DNA of 64,000 bases from DASSUW01 sp963730535 (lineage in GTDB: Bacteria > Actinomycetota > Thermoleophilia > Solirubrobacterales > Solirubrobacteraceae), in contig CAVSRU010000011.1 of NCBI GenBank assembly GCA_963730535.1, forward strand, positions 1 to 64,000, written 5' to 3'. The stretch's first letter is position 1. Every line of letters begins with the position of its first letter. Below, piece by piece: positions 34,001-45,855 of this stretch. Position numbers and translations under genes: made by a program. The notes beneath the pieces were generated by a model. That model saw only the letters and a program-made list of their open reading frames with translations. It was not told the DNA's origin and ran no database searches.

Positions 34001-34998
34001 GCCGGCACCCCCACCGGCGCCAGGCGCTCGACGGCGGCGACGACGTCGGCGACCTCGATCCCGCCGAGGCAGGGGTGCCCGGCGACGGGGCATGTGCGAG
34101 CGCGGCAGCCGGCGCACGGGACGTCGAGGCCGAGGAGCTCGTGCGGCACCCTCCACGGCCGCCACCTGACCGCCGGGACGGTCGGGGCGTAGAGCGACAC
34201 CACCGGCGTCCCGACGGCGCCTGCGAGATGCGCGGGGCCGGTGTTGCCGACCACGATCGCGCCGGCGCCGGCGATGACGCCGGCCAGGCCGGCGAAGTCG
34301 GTGGCGCCGCCGAGGTCGATGCCGCCCGCCGCCGCGACGAGCGCGGTCAGCGTACGCTCGGCGGGCCCGCCGGTGACCACGACCCGGCGGCCGGCGGCGG
34401 CAAGGTCTCGGACCAGCTCTGCGTGGCGGGACGGCGCCCACGCCCGGGCCGACTGAGAGGCGCCGGGATGGACGACCACGTACTCGCCGTCCGGCCGGGC
34501 AGGCGCCACGGTCGCCACCCGGAGCTCCCCGCCGTCGCCGGGCGGGAGGTCGAAGCCCGCTGCGCGCACCAGGTCGAGCGACCGCTCGACCTCGTGGACG
34601 TCGTCGTCGATGCGGTGCCGCAGGTCCAGCAGGCTGCCCGGATAGTCGACCGTCGTCGCGGCGATCCACGGAACGCCCGCCAGCCGCAGCACGAGCGCGG
34701 TCGGCAGCGGGCTCTGGTGGAACGAGCCGAACACGATCGCAATGTCCGCGCGCACGGCCGCGACGCGCTTGACGACCGCCGCGACGTCGCCGGCGTCGAC
34801 CCGGTCTGGCTCGGGCTCGATCCACGGCGCACGCCAGCAGACGACCTCGTCGATGCCCGGCAGCAGCTCCGCCGCCGGCCGCCCGCGCGGACCGCAGAGC
34901 AGCGTCACGTCGGCACCGGCGGCGAGGGCGCGGAGCGCCGGTCCGGCGAGCAGCACGTCACCGGCGTTGTCGAGCCGCACGGCGAGCACGCGGGTCAT
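33997..34998 (-). CDS. Glycosyltransferase family 9 (heptosyltransferase-like)
   Basis: A 333-residue GT-B enzyme, the second GT9 of the operon. RLDNAGDVLLAGPALRALA is the N-terminal motif, VVHPGASQSARAW and VVGNTGPAHLAGAVGTPVVS the donor site. Near the end a Cys cluster (CAGCRARTCPVAGHPC) is typical of actinobacterial and WaaF-like GT9 proteins. ATG 34998 overlaps the end of the GT2-GmhB gene. Confidence 0.85.
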   Translation of the reverse strand: MTRVLAVRLDNAGDVLLAGPALRALAAGADVTLLCGPRGRPAAELLPGIDEVVCWRAPWIEPEPDRVDAGDVAAVVKRVAAVRADIAIVFGSFHQSPLPTALVLRLAGVPWIAATTVDYPGSLLDLRHRIDDDVHEVERSLDLVRAAGFDLPPGDGGELRVATVAPARPDGEYVVVHPGASQSARAWAPSRHAELVRDLAAAGRRVVVTGGPAERTLTALVAAAGGIDLGGATDFAGLAGVIAGAGAIVVGNTGPAHLAGAVGTPVVSLYAPTVPAVRWRPWRVPHELLGLDVPCAGCRARTCPVAGHPCLGGIEVADVVAAVERLAPVGVPA

Positions 34999-36561
34999 CG
35001 CGCCGCCTCGATCGGCTCCGGCTCGGGGTCGCCGGGCTGCCGGCCGTCGAGCAGCAGATCGATCGCGCGGCGCAGGTCGGGCGCGACCTCGCGGGCGGCC
35101 GCGATCTCCGCCGCGCGCGTGCGCTCCGTGGGCACGAGCACGCCGCGGGCGCCGGCCGCCCGCGCCGCCTCGACGTCAGCGCCGATGTCGCCCACGACCG
35201 CGCAGCATCGCGGGTCGACGCCCAGCCGCGCGGCGGCTCGCAGGACGAGGCCGGGCGCCGGTTTCCGGCATCCGCAGCCGTCGGTAGGCGCGTGCGGGCA
35301 CCACTCGACGGGTCCGAGCGGCCCGAGCAGCGCGTCGATTCGCGCGTTGACCAGCTCCACCTGCGCGCGCGTGATCAGTCCGCGCGCGACGCCGCTCTGG
35401 TTGGACACGAGGCCGGTCCGGATGCCCGCGGCCCGCAGCCGGTCCAGCGCATCCACGGCGCCGGGCACCGGCTCGACGCGCTCCGGATCGCCGTTGTGGG
35501 GCACATCGACGACAAGCGTCCCGTCGCGGTCGAACAGGACAGCCTGCGGCCGCGGCCGCGGCGCCGAGTCGGCAGCCGGCCGGGCGAGCTGGCCGCGCAG
35601 CCAGAACCCTGTCGCGGCGAACGGCATGAGCACGCTGGTCCACGCCATCGTCGCGACCTCGCCCACCGTCCGCGGGCCCGGCAGGATCCGCGCGAGGGCA
35701 AGCTCGACCGACCCCGCGAGCCACACCGCGCCGGCCGGCGCGGCGAGCCGTGAGGCGGTCGCAGCCCGGCGCGGCGACGCGGCGGCAGTGGTGCCCGCGG
35801 CAACGGCCACGATGCCCGCCGCCGCGGTCACGAGATGGCGCGGCCGGCGACCGCGCGGCGCGCCGGCGCGCTCGCGCCATGCGCGGCCGTGCAGCCGGCG
35901 CATGAGGATGTCGTCGGCGTTGCCGGCCTGCTTGGCCACCGAAACGGCCCGGCCAGCGGCGCCGACCGGGTGCAGGACGGTGCGGCGGCCCTGGACGATC
36001 CGACGGCCGGCGGCCGTGAGCCGCAGGCCGAGCTCGGAGTCCTCGCGGTACGCGCGCGGGAAACGCTCGTCGAAGCCGCCGACCGCGGCCAGCGCTTCGC
36101 GCCGGTAGGCGATGTCGGCGGTCGCCCACCGCGCGCGCTCGAGACCGGCGACGTTGCGCTCCCAGTCGGTCGGCCGCCGGTGACGCGGGAGCGGCACCCG
36201 GATCGCGCCCTGGGAGCCGGCCACGTCGGCGCCGGCGCCGTCGAGGTCCGCGGCCAGCTCGGCGCGCCAGCCGGGCACGGGCATGACGTCGTCGTCGAGG
36301 AACGCGACCCACTCCTCCCGTGTCGCGCGCCAGCCGCGGTTGCGCGCGGCGGCCGGCCCCCGCGCGGGGCCGGCCAGGACGTGCACGCGGCCGATCAACG
36401 GTCCCAGGTTGCGCGGCGAGACCAGCGGCTCGGACCGGTCCGCGCGGTCGTCCACGAGCAGCACGCGCTCAGGCAGCGCGCCGTCGCCCGCAGCGAGCGC
36501 CGGGAGCAGCGTGCGCACGCACGGCCGCCCGATCGTGGGGATGACGATCGTCGTACCTCAC
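34995..36561 (-). CDS. Glycosyltransferase family 2 fused to heptose-bisphosphate phosphatase (GmhB-like); start region frameshifted
   Basis: About 521 residues. The N-terminal GT-A domain has VIPTIGRPCVRTLLPALAAG, GPAAARNRGW and FLDDDV (DxD), ending near residue 230. A hydrophobic linker leads to a HAD-IIIA phosphatase: LFDRDGTLVVDVPHNGDPER (catalytic Asp pair), VSNQSG, the zinc loop CPHAPTDGCGCRKP, and VGDIGADVEAA. GmhB removes the 7-phosphate of heptose bisphosphate between the two HldE steps. GTG 36561 overlaps the stop of the carbamoyltransferase, but one extra base near 36555 separates it from the conserved frame. A fusion of synthesis and transfer functions is unusual. Confidence 0.83.
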
Positions 36562-38223
36562 GCAACCTCCGCTCCGGCCGCCGGCGCCGAACCGCGAACG
36601 GGCCGATCGCGAGCAGGTCGATCGGGGCCGAGCCGAAGCACTCGAGCGCGTCGCGCGGGTCGTCGACGATCGGCCGCCCGGCGGTGTTGAGGCTCGTGTT
36701 GACGACGACCGGCACGCCGGTGCGCGCTCGAAGCGCGTGAGCATCCGCGCCACCAGCGGCTCGTCGACCGGGTCGACGGTCTGGATCCGCGCGGTGCCGT
36801 CGACGTGCACGACGGCCGGGATGCGCTCGCGCCCAGCCGGGTCGCACCTCGTGCGTGAAGAGCATGTACGGGCGACGGCAGCGGCCCCGCGAAGATCTCG
36901 GGCGCGCGCTCGGCGAGCACCATCGGCGCGACCGGCCGGAACTGCTCGCGGCCCTTGACGTCGTTGAGCCGCTCCACGTTGCCGCGCGCGCGCGGGTCGC
37001 GCGAGCAGCGAGCGGTGGCCGAGCGCGCGGGGGCCGTACTCGCTGCGGCCCTGGAACCAGGCGACGACGCCGTTCCGGCCAGCGCCTCGGCGACCGTCGC
37101 CGCGATGTCGGTCGGTGCGCTCGGTACGGCACGCCGCGCCGTGCGCAACGCCTGCTCGAGTGCGTCGTCGTCCCAGCCGCGCCCGAGCGCCGCCGTCGCG
37201 CATCGGCTCGACGTCGTCGCCGAGCTCGGCGGCAACGTGCAGCGCGGCGCCGAGCGCCGTGCCGGCGTCGCCCGCCGCCGGCTGCACCCAGATCCGCTCG
37301 AACGCGCCCTCGCGCCACGAGCGCGAGTTGGCGACGCAGTTGAGCGCCACGCCGCCCGCCATCGCGAGGTCCCGGCCGCCGGTCCGCGCGTGCAGCCAGG
37401 CGGCGAGGTCGAGCAGCACCTCCTCGAGGCGCCGCTGCACGCTCGCCGCCAGGTCGGCGTGCGCACGCTCCAAGGCTCGTCGCCGGCGCCGCGTGAAGGT
37501 GCGAGCGCGCTCGAGTCGACGGCGCCGATCGCGAAGCCGCCGTCGCCCGTCGGCGCGGACCAGCCTCGCGCAGCTCGTCGAGCGAGCGACGGCTCGCCCG
37601 TAGGAGGCCATCGCCATGACCTTGTACTCGTCGGACGAGCGGCGGAAGCCGAGGTGCGCGGTCAGCTCCTCGTACAGCAGCCCCAGCGAGTGCGGCAGCG
37701 CCTGGGCGGCCAGCACCTCGAGGCCGCCCGCCCGCGAACCGGCCGGCCAGGTGCGAGGTCCGCTCGCCGCGGCCGTCGAGCGACGAGAACGTCGCAGGGG
37801 TCCATGCCGCGACCGCGAAGGTGGCCGACGCCGCGTGCGCGACGTGGTGCGGGACGCAGCGGACCCTGGCCGGGTCGAGACCGGGCAGGCTCGTGCGCAG
37901 GAACAGCGGCGCCCGGCGCGCGTACAGCGTCCGCAGGCCCTCCCACTCGGCAGCCGTGACATCGCCGTCGACCTGCGGCGCGAGCGCCGGGTCGTACGAG
38001 TACGCGACGGCGTCGAGGTCGGCAGGCTCCAGCCCCGCCTCGGCGAGGCACCAGCGCCATGGCCTGCTCGGGCAGCTCCCAGGTCGAGAACGGCACCGGC
38101 GCCTTGCCGTGCTTGCGCCGGCGAGAAGCGCTCCTCCTCCGCGGCGGCCACGATCTCACCGTCGACGACGAGGGCGGCGGCTGGATCGTGGAAGACGGCG
38201 TTGACTCCGAGGACGGCGGGCAT
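36558..38223 (-). pseudogene. NodU/CmcH-type carbamoyltransferase, broken by many single-base indels
   Basis: Segments in all three frames together give a full NodU-family protein of about 555 residues. Examples: VNAVFHDPAAALVVDGEI at the start, RKHGKAPVPFSTWELPEQAM, SLGLLYEELTAHLGFRRSSD, DLAMAGGVALNCVANS, GRSEYGPRALGHRSLLA, VVVNTSLNTAGRPIVDDPRD. Such enzymes move a carbamoyl group from carbamoyl phosphate to a sugar hydroxyl. At least ten frame changes occur, most of them extra bases. Conserved residues are intact between them, which points to sequencing error or very recent decay rather than an old pseudogene. It is the first gene of the heptose operon. Confidence 0.75.
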
Positions 38224-38236
38224 GACGCGCACTTCT

Positions 38237-38264
38237 GTCTAGGCCCGCCGCCCCCGCGCGACAA
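38237..38264 (-). promoter_or_regulatory. Putative promoter of the heptose-glycan operon
   Basis: On the minus strand: TTGTCG, 16 bases, CTAGAC, 13 bases before ATG 38223. The spacer contains a G-run and is one base longer than usual, possibly another inserted base in this indel-rich area. Confidence 0.45.
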
Positions 38265-38290
38265 GTGGCTCGGCAGGGACGGTCGTGGTC

Positions 38291-38428
38291 CTACAGCACC
38301 ACGAGGAACACCAGGAGTGAGAGCGTGATCGTCGCGAGCGCGAGCACCACGATCAGCCACGCCAGCCACACGGCCTTCTCGAGGGTGAGCCGCTCGAGCC
38401 TCCACCGCAACGGGCTGTCGTCGCTCAT
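38291..38428 (-). CDS. 45-residue single-helix membrane protein
   Basis: ATG 38428 to TAG 38291 encodes MSDDSPLRWRLERLTLEKA followed by a hydrophobic helix of about 26 residues running to the C-terminus. A charged cytoplasmic N-terminus and one membrane span suggest a small regulatory or accessory membrane protein; no family recognised. Support comes from a strong TTGACG/N15/GTACGC promoter seven bases upstream and coding-like codon use. It lies between the universal stress gene and the heptose operon. Confidence 0.6.
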   Translation of the reverse strand: MSDDSPLRWRLERLTLEKAVWLAWLIVVLALATITLSLLVFLVVL

Positions 38429-38435
38429 GTCACGG

Positions 38436-38462
38436 GCGTACGCCGCGCGCGCCCGCCGTCAA
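38436..38462 (-). promoter_or_regulatory. Promoter of the 45-residue membrane protein
   Basis: On the minus strand: TTGACG, 15 bases, GTACGC, seven bases before ATG 38428. Its -35 box is five bases from that of the divergent promoter at 38468, forming the palindrome CGTCAAGGGCCTTGACG. Confidence 0.65.
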
Positions 38463-38467
38463 GGGCC

Positions 38468-38494
38468 TTGACGACCGGGGGCCGCGCCTTACCT
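38468..38494 (+). promoter_or_regulatory. Promoter of the universal stress protein gene
   Basis: TTGACG, 15 bases, TTACCT, 11 bases before ATG 38506. Divergent from 38436 with nearly touching -35 boxes. Confidence 0.65.
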
Positions 38495-38505
38495 GGACGC
38501 CGACG

Positions 38506-38982
38506 ATGCGTTCCTCCCCGATCATGATCGGCTACGACGGGACGCCGACGTCGGAGCACGCGATCCGCGAGGCGGCCGACCTGCTGTCCGGACGCCCCGC
38601 CCTGGTCGTGGTCGTATGGAAGGCGGGCCTGGCCTTCGAGCTGATCGAGCTGCCCACCAGCTCGGTCGGCCTGCCGCCCGCGCCGCTGGACCTCCGCGCG
38701 GCGCTGGAGACCGACCGCGCGCTGTACGAGGCCGCCCAGCGCGCCGCCCAGCACGCCGCCGCGCTCGCCCGCTCGCTCGGTCTGGAGGCCGACGCGCTCG
38801 TCGTCGCCGAGGACCCGGAGATCACCGTCGCGGAGACGCTGCTGAGGATCGCGGGCGAGCGTGACGCGCGAGCGATCGTCGTGGGCGCGCACCCGCACGG
38901 CGGGCTCCTGGGCAGCACTACCCGGGCGGTCGTCCGCGAGGCGCGGATTCCCGTCATCGTGGTCCGGGCGCGCGACGCCTGA
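38506..38982 (+). CDS. Universal stress protein (UspA family)
   Basis: A 158-residue protein with one Usp domain. MIGYDGTPTSEHAIREAADL opens the fold, and VGAHPHGGLLGSTTRAVV is the G-2x-G-9x-G(S/T) ATP-binding signature, so it should bind ATP. The central helix carries a long Ala-rich stretch. It has its own leaderless-type promoter and is convergent with the sigma-factor gene, with no gap between them. Located beside a SigB/F/G-type sigma factor, which commonly controls such genes. Confidence 0.9.
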   Translation: MRSSPIMIGYDGTPTSEHAIREAADLLSGRPALVVVVWKAGLAFELIELPTSSVGLPPAPLDLRAALETDRALYEAAQRAAQHAAALARSLGLEADALVVAEDPEITVAETLLRIAGERDARAIVVGAHPHGGLLGSTTRAVVREARIPVIVVRARDA

Positions 38983-39801
38983 TCACCACCGGGCGCCCGC
39001 GGGCGCGAGCCTCTCCGCGGTCTCGCCCAGCTCCTCGATGGCGCCGCGGATGATCCGCGAGACGTGCATCTGCGAGAGGCCGATCCGCTGGCCGATCTCC
39101 CGCTGCGTGAGGTCGTCCTCGAAGCGCAGGCGCAAGACCTCGCGGTCTCGCAGGCAGAGGGTGCGGAGCAGGCGGTCGAGCGACGCGCGCGCGTCCGCGA
39201 CGTCGTACCCGGGCTCGTGGTACGGGAGCAGGTCGCCCAGGGTGATCTCGGCGTCGTCCTCGCCGCGTGGGAGCTCGAGCGAGATGGTGTCGTGCGCGTC
39301 GCCCGCACGGAGCGCGTCCAGCAGCGCGCACTCGCTGACGTGCAGGTGCTCCGCGAGCTCGCGAGCCGTCGGCGAGCGACCGAGGTCGACGGTCAGGCGC
39401 TCTCGCTCCGCGGTCGCCGCCACCGCGAGCTCCTGGAGGTCGCGCGGGACGCGCACCGCCCAGGTCTTGTCGCGGTAGTGGCGCTTGATCTCGCCGCGGA
39501 TCGTCGGGACGGCGTAGCTCGAGAACGCCACGCCGCGATCGGGATCGAAGCGGTCGATGGCGCGGACGAGCGCGAGAGACGCGACCTGGAGCAGGTCGTC
39601 GTAGGGCTCGTCGCCGCCGCCGTAGCGCGCCGCGAGCTGGCGGGCCAGCGGCATGAACCGCCGGACCATCTCGTCGCGATCGACCGGGTCGGCCGCGTCG
39701 CGATAGCGGCGGAACAGCAGCCGGTCGCGGGCCGCCGGAGCGCGTCCTGCGCGGGCGACGCCCCTGCGGACCATGCGACGGAGCTCGGACTCCGAGTTCA
39801 C
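38983..39801 (-). CDS. RNA polymerase sigma factor, SigB/SigF/SigG type
   Basis: A 272-residue group 3 sigma factor. Region 2 reads DDLLQVASLALVRAIDRFDP with FSSYAVPTIRGEIKRHYRDKTWAVRVPRDLQEL, diagnostic for the SigB/F/G group; region 4 is LRDREVLRLRFEDDLTQREIGQRIGLSQMHVSRII. It should direct general stress transcription. No anti-sigma or anti-anti-sigma gene is adjacent, unlike the usual rsb arrangement. GTG 39801 lies eight bases after CTACCT of the promoter at 39810, so the mRNA is probably leaderless. Confidence 0.9.
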   Translation of the reverse strand: MNSESELRRMVRRGVARAGRAPAARDRLLFRRYRDAADPVDRDEMVRRFMPLARQLAARYGGGDEPYDDLLQVASLALVRAIDRFDPDRGVAFSSYAVPTIRGEIKRHYRDKTWAVRVPRDLQELAVAATAERERLTVDLGRSPTARELAEHLHVSECALLDALRAGDAHDTISLELPRGEDDAEITLGDLLPYHEPGYDVADARASLDRLLRTLCLRDREVLRLRFEDDLTQREIGQRIGLSQMHVSRIIRGAIEELGETAERLAPAGARW

Positions 39802-39809
39802 GCGCCTGT

Positions 39810-39836
39810 AGGTAGGCCCGCGGCCACGGCCTGCAA
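39810..39836 (-). promoter_or_regulatory. Promoter of the SigB/F/G-type gene
   Basis: On the minus strand: TTGCAG, 15 bases, CTACCT, eight bases before GTG 39801. Confidence 0.65.
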
Positions 39837-39841
39837 GCGAC

Positions 39842-42495
<2,654 letters not shown>

Positions 42496-42505
42496 GCCAT
42501 TCACC

Positions 42506-43438
42506 TCATGCTCTGCTTCGCCGCCGGGACCGGCGCGGGTTGAAGTCGGACACCTCCGCGAGCCGCTCGAAGAGCTCCCGCTCCTGGCCGCTCAGCGTCT
42601 TCGGCACGCGGATCTGCACGACCGCATAGAGATCGCCGCCGCCGAGTCCCTCGCCGCGCAGACGCAGCTTGCGCCCGCACGACGAGCCGTGCGGCACCGT
42701 GACCTGGGCCGAGCCGGTCGGCGTCGGCACCTCGACCTGTGCGCCGAGCGCCGCCTCCCAGGGGGCGACGGGTACGTCGGTGTACACATCGTTGCCCTCG
42801 ATCCGAAACCGCTTGTCGGGCCGCACGCGGACGCGCAGGAACAGGTCGCCGGACGGCCCGGCGCCCATGCCACCGCCGCCTTCGCCGGCGAGGCGGATCC
42901 GCTGGCCGTCGCGGACTCCAGGCGGGATCTCGACCTCGAAGTCCCGGCCGCCGCCGAGCGAGATCCGCCGCCGTCCGCCGCGGGCCGCCTCCTCGAGCGA
43001 CAGCTCGAGCACCGCCTCCTGGTCGGCGCCGCGGGTCGAGAAGCCTCCGCCGAAGCCGCCGCGGCCGCTCCGCCTCCCGCGGCCGCCGAACAGGCCATCG
43101 AAGAAGTCGCTGAAGTCTCCCGCTCCGCCGAAGTCGACGCGGACGTCCTCGAACCCTCCCCCGGCCCCGCCGAAGCCCTCGAAGCCGGAGCTGCCGGACA
43201 CGTCCTGGCCCGCGCGCCAGTTCGCACCGAGGCGGTCGTAGCGCTCGCGCTTCTCGGGGTCGCGGAGCACCTCGTAGGCCTCCGAGATCTCCTTGAAGCG
43301 GTCCTCGGCACCCGGCTCTTTGTTGACGTCGGGGTGGTACTGGCGCGCCAGCCTGCGGTGGGCGGCACGGATGTCCTCCTGGCTCGCGTCGCGCGGGACG
43401 CCGAGGTCCTCGTAGTAGTCGCGGTAGCCGACGGCCAT
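42506..43438 (-). CDS. DnaJ-family co-chaperone lacking the zinc finger (CbpA-like)
   Basis: A 310-residue J protein. The J domain (residues 1-70) contains YHPDVNK with the HPD motif; a Gly/Phe-rich linker (about 75-135) leads to the two C-terminal beta domains. The four CxxCxGxG repeats of type I DnaJ are absent, as in CbpA. It stimulates DnaK ATPase. ATG 43438 overlaps the stop of grpE by one base (TGATG). The CbpM-like protein at 15708 is a possible partner. Confidence 0.9.
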   Translation of the reverse strand: MAVGYRDYYEDLGVPRDASQEDIRAAHRRLARQYHPDVNKEPGAEDRFKEISEAYEVLRDPEKRERYDRLGANWRAGQDVSGSSGFEGFGGAGGGFEDVRVDFGGAGDFSDFFDGLFGGRGRRSGRGGFGGGFSTRGADQEAVLELSLEEAARGGRRRISLGGGRDFEVEIPPGVRDGQRIRLAGEGGGGMGAGPSGDLFLRVRVRPDKRFRIEGNDVYTDVPVAPWEAALGAQVEVPTPTGSAQVTVPHGSSCGRKLRLRGEGLGGGDLYAVVQIRVPKTLSGQERELFERLAEVSDFNPRRSRRRSRA

Positions 43439-43929
43439 CAGGTGTCAGGCCCGCCCACCCGCGGAGCGCGGGCCACGGCGACCTGGGCCGGCCGGAGGAT
43501 GCGGTCGCCGCGGGCGTAGCCGGACCTGAAGACCTCGACGACCGTGCGGTCCGGCGCCTCGTCGGTCTCGCGGGCCTCGACGGCCTCGTGGCGGTTCGGG
43601 TCGAACGGCTCGCCGCGCTCGCCGAAGCGGCGGACGCCCTGCCTGGCGAGGATCGAGTCCATGTGGTCGAGCACCGCCCGCAGGCCGTCGTACAGCGGGT
43701 TGGCCGGCTTCTGGCGCAGCGCCCGCTCGACGCCGTCGACGACCTCGAGCCACTCGAGCAGCGCGGCGTCGCCGCGCTCGGCGACCAGGCGTTCCAGCTC
43801 GCGCGCCGAGCGCTTGCGGTAGTTGTCGAGGTCGGCCACCGCCCGCTTGAAGCGGTCCTCCATCCGCTCCAGCTCGGCCTGGAGGTCGCGCTCGGGCTCG
43901 GTCGGCTTGCTCGTGCTGCTGCTCCTCAC
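43438..43929 (-). CDS. grpE: Nucleotide exchange factor GrpE
   Basis: A 163-residue protein. A long N-terminal helix (LQAELERMEDRFKRAVADLD, then NYRKRSARELERL) is followed by VVDGVERALRQKP and the C-terminal beta domain with FDPNRHEAVEA and GDRILRPAQVAVA, the GrpE signature region. It releases ADP from DnaK. GTG 43929 overlaps the stop of dnaK by four bases. Confidence 0.9.
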   Translation of the reverse strand: MRSSSTSKPTEPERDLQAELERMEDRFKRAVADLDNYRKRSARELERLVAERGDAALLEWLEVVDGVERALRQKPANPLYDGLRAVLDHMDSILARQGVRRFGERGEPFDPNRHEAVEARETDEAPDRTVVEVFRSGYARGDRILRPAQVAVARAPRVGGPDT

Positions 43930-45818
43930 TCGCGCGTGAACTCGGCATCGACGACCTCCTCGTCCTCGTCCGCGGTCTCGGTGCCGCCGGCGCCGTTGCC
44001 GGTCTGGGCGCCCGCCGCCGCGGCCGCGCTCGCCGGCAGCGCCGAGATCAGCTGCTGCGCGTCGGCGATCAGCGGCCGCACGCGGTCGAGGCCGGCCTGC
44101 TCCTGGATCGCCTGGCGGGCGTCGGCGACGAGCTGGTCCGCGCGCGCCTTCTCGTGCACGGGGAGCCGGTCCTGGAGCTCGCTGACGAGCTGCTCGACCC
44201 GGTAGGCGAGGGTGTCGAGCTCGTTGCGGGCGTCGATCTCCTCGCGCCGGCGGCGATCCTCCTGCGCGTGCTGCTCGGCCTCGCGCACCATCCGCTCGAC
44301 CTCGCTCTGGTCGAGGTTGCTGCTCTCGGAGATCGTCACCTGCTGCTCGACCCCGGTGTCCTTGTCGCGCGCGGACACGTGCAGGATCCCGTTGGCGTCG
44401 ATGTCGAACGTCACCTCGATCTGCGGCACGCCGCGCGGCGCCGGGCGGATCCCATCGAGCCGGAAGCGCGCCAGCTGCCGGTTGTCGGCCGCCAGCTCGC
44501 GCTCGCCCTGCAGGACGACGATGTCGACCGCGGTCTGGTTGTCCTCCGCCGTCGAGAACACCTCCGTGCGCCGGGCGGGGATCGTGGTGTTGCGCTCGAT
44601 CACCTTCGTCATGACGCCGCCCATCGTCTCCAGGCCGAGCGACAGCGGCGTGACGTCGAGCAGCACGACGTCCTCGACCTCGCCCTTGAGCACGCCGGCC
44701 TGCAGGGCGGCGCCGATGGCCACCACCTCGTCCGGGTTGACGGTCATGTTCGGGTCCTTGCCGCCGGTGAGCTTGCGGACGAGGCTCTGGACCGCCGGAA
44801 TCCGCGTCGAGCCGCCGACGAGGATCACCTCGTCGATGTCGTCGGCGGTCATCTTGGCGTCCGACAGCGCCTGCTCGACCGGCCCGCGCGTGCGCTCGAT
44901 CAGGTCGGCGCTCAGCTGCTCGAACTGGGCGCGGCCGAGCGTCATGTTCAAGTGCTTGGGCCCGGACGCGTCGGCGGTGATGAACGGCAGGTTGATCTGC
45001 GTCTGCGTCCGGCTGGACAGCTCGACCTTCGCGCGCTCGGCGCCCTCGTACAGCCGCTGGAGCGCCTGCGGATCCGAGCGCAGGTCGATGCCCTGGTCCT
45101 TCTTGAACTCGTCGGCCATCCAGTCGACGATCCGCTTGTCGAAGTCGTCGCCGCCGAGGTGGCCGTCGCCGTTGGTGGCCCGGACCTCGACCACGCCGTC
45201 GCCGACGTCGAGGATCGAGACGTCGAACGTGCCGCCGCCGAGATCGAACACGAGAACGGTCTCCTGGCCCTTCTTGTCGAGCCCGTAGGCGAGCGCCGCG
45301 GCGGTCGGCTCGTTGATGATCCGCAGGACCTCGAGGCCGGCGATCTGACCCGCGTCCTTGGTCGCCTGCCGCTGGGCGTCGTTGAAGTAGGCCGGCACCG
45401 TGATGACGGCCTCGGTCACGCGCTCGCCGAGGGATTTGGCGGCGTCGTCCGCCAGCTTGCGCAGGATCAGGGCCGAGATCTCCTCCGGCGAGTACTGCTT
45501 GCCGCGGATCTCGAACCGGACCGCGTCGTTGGGACCCTTGACGACCTTGTAGGAGACGATCTTCGCTTCCTCGGTGACCTCGTCCCACTTGCGGCCGATG
45601 AACCGCTTGGCCGAGTAGACGGTCGCCTCGGGGTTGAGGATCGCCTGGCGCTTGGCAACCTGCCCGACCAGGCGCTCGCCGTCCTCCGTGAACGCGACCA
45701 CCGACGGCGTGGTCCGCGCGCCCTCGGCGTTCGGGATCACCTCCGCCTGTCCACCTTCCATCGTCGCGGCCACGACCGAGTTGGTCGTGCCCAGGTCGAT
45801 CCCGACCGCCTTGGCCAT
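43926..45818 (-). CDS. dnaK: Molecular chaperone DnaK (Hsp70)
   Basis: A 630-residue Hsp70. VGIDLGTTNSVVA and VFDLGGGTFDVSILDVGDG are Hsp70 signatures 1 and 2, and VILVGGSTRIPAVQSLV is signature 3; the substrate-binding domain and an acidic C-terminal tail ending DEEVVDAEFTRE follow. ATG 45818 is preferred over 45824 because GGGAGG then sits at a proper distance. It opens dnaK-grpE-dnaJ-clpB. No HAIR or CIRCE site is seen in front; the promoter at 45856 is of the ordinary TTG/N15 type. Confidence 0.95.
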   Translation of the reverse strand: MAKAVGIDLGTTNSVVAATMEGGQAEVIPNAEGARTTPSVVAFTEDGERLVGQVAKRQAILNPEATVYSAKRFIGRKWDEVTEEAKIVSYKVVKGPNDAVRFEIRGKQYSPEEISALILRKLADDAAKSLGERVTEAVITVPAYFNDAQRQATKDAGQIAGLEVLRIINEPTAAALAYGLDKKGQETVLVFDLGGGTFDVSILDVGDGVVEVRATNGDGHLGGDDFDKRIVDWMADEFKKDQGIDLRSDPQALQRLYEGAERAKVELSSRTQTQINLPFITADASGPKHLNMTLGRAQFEQLSADLIERTRGPVEQALSDAKMTADDIDEVILVGGSTRIPAVQSLVRKLTGGKDPNMTVNPDEVVAIGAALQAGVLKGEVEDVVLLDVTPLSLGLETMGGVMTKVIERNTTIPARRTEVFSTAEDNQTAVDIVVLQGERELAADNRQLARFRLDGIRPAPRGVPQIEVTFDIDANGILHVSARDKDTGVEQQVTISESSNLDQSEVERMVREAEQHAQEDRRRREEIDARNELDTLAYRVEQLVSELQDRLPVHEKARADQLVADARQAIQEQAGLDRVRPLIADAQQLISALPASAAAAAGAQTGNGAGGTETADEDEEVVDAEFTRE

Positions 45819-45855
45819 TGCCATGCCTCCCAGAACGCGGGCTTGTCCCTCCTTT

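Noticed and set aside
36469..38232. A continuous protein of about 587 residues
   Set aside because: Only parts of this frame match the carbamoyltransferase; the rest of the conserved protein is in the other two frames, so the continuous frame is an accident of GC bias.
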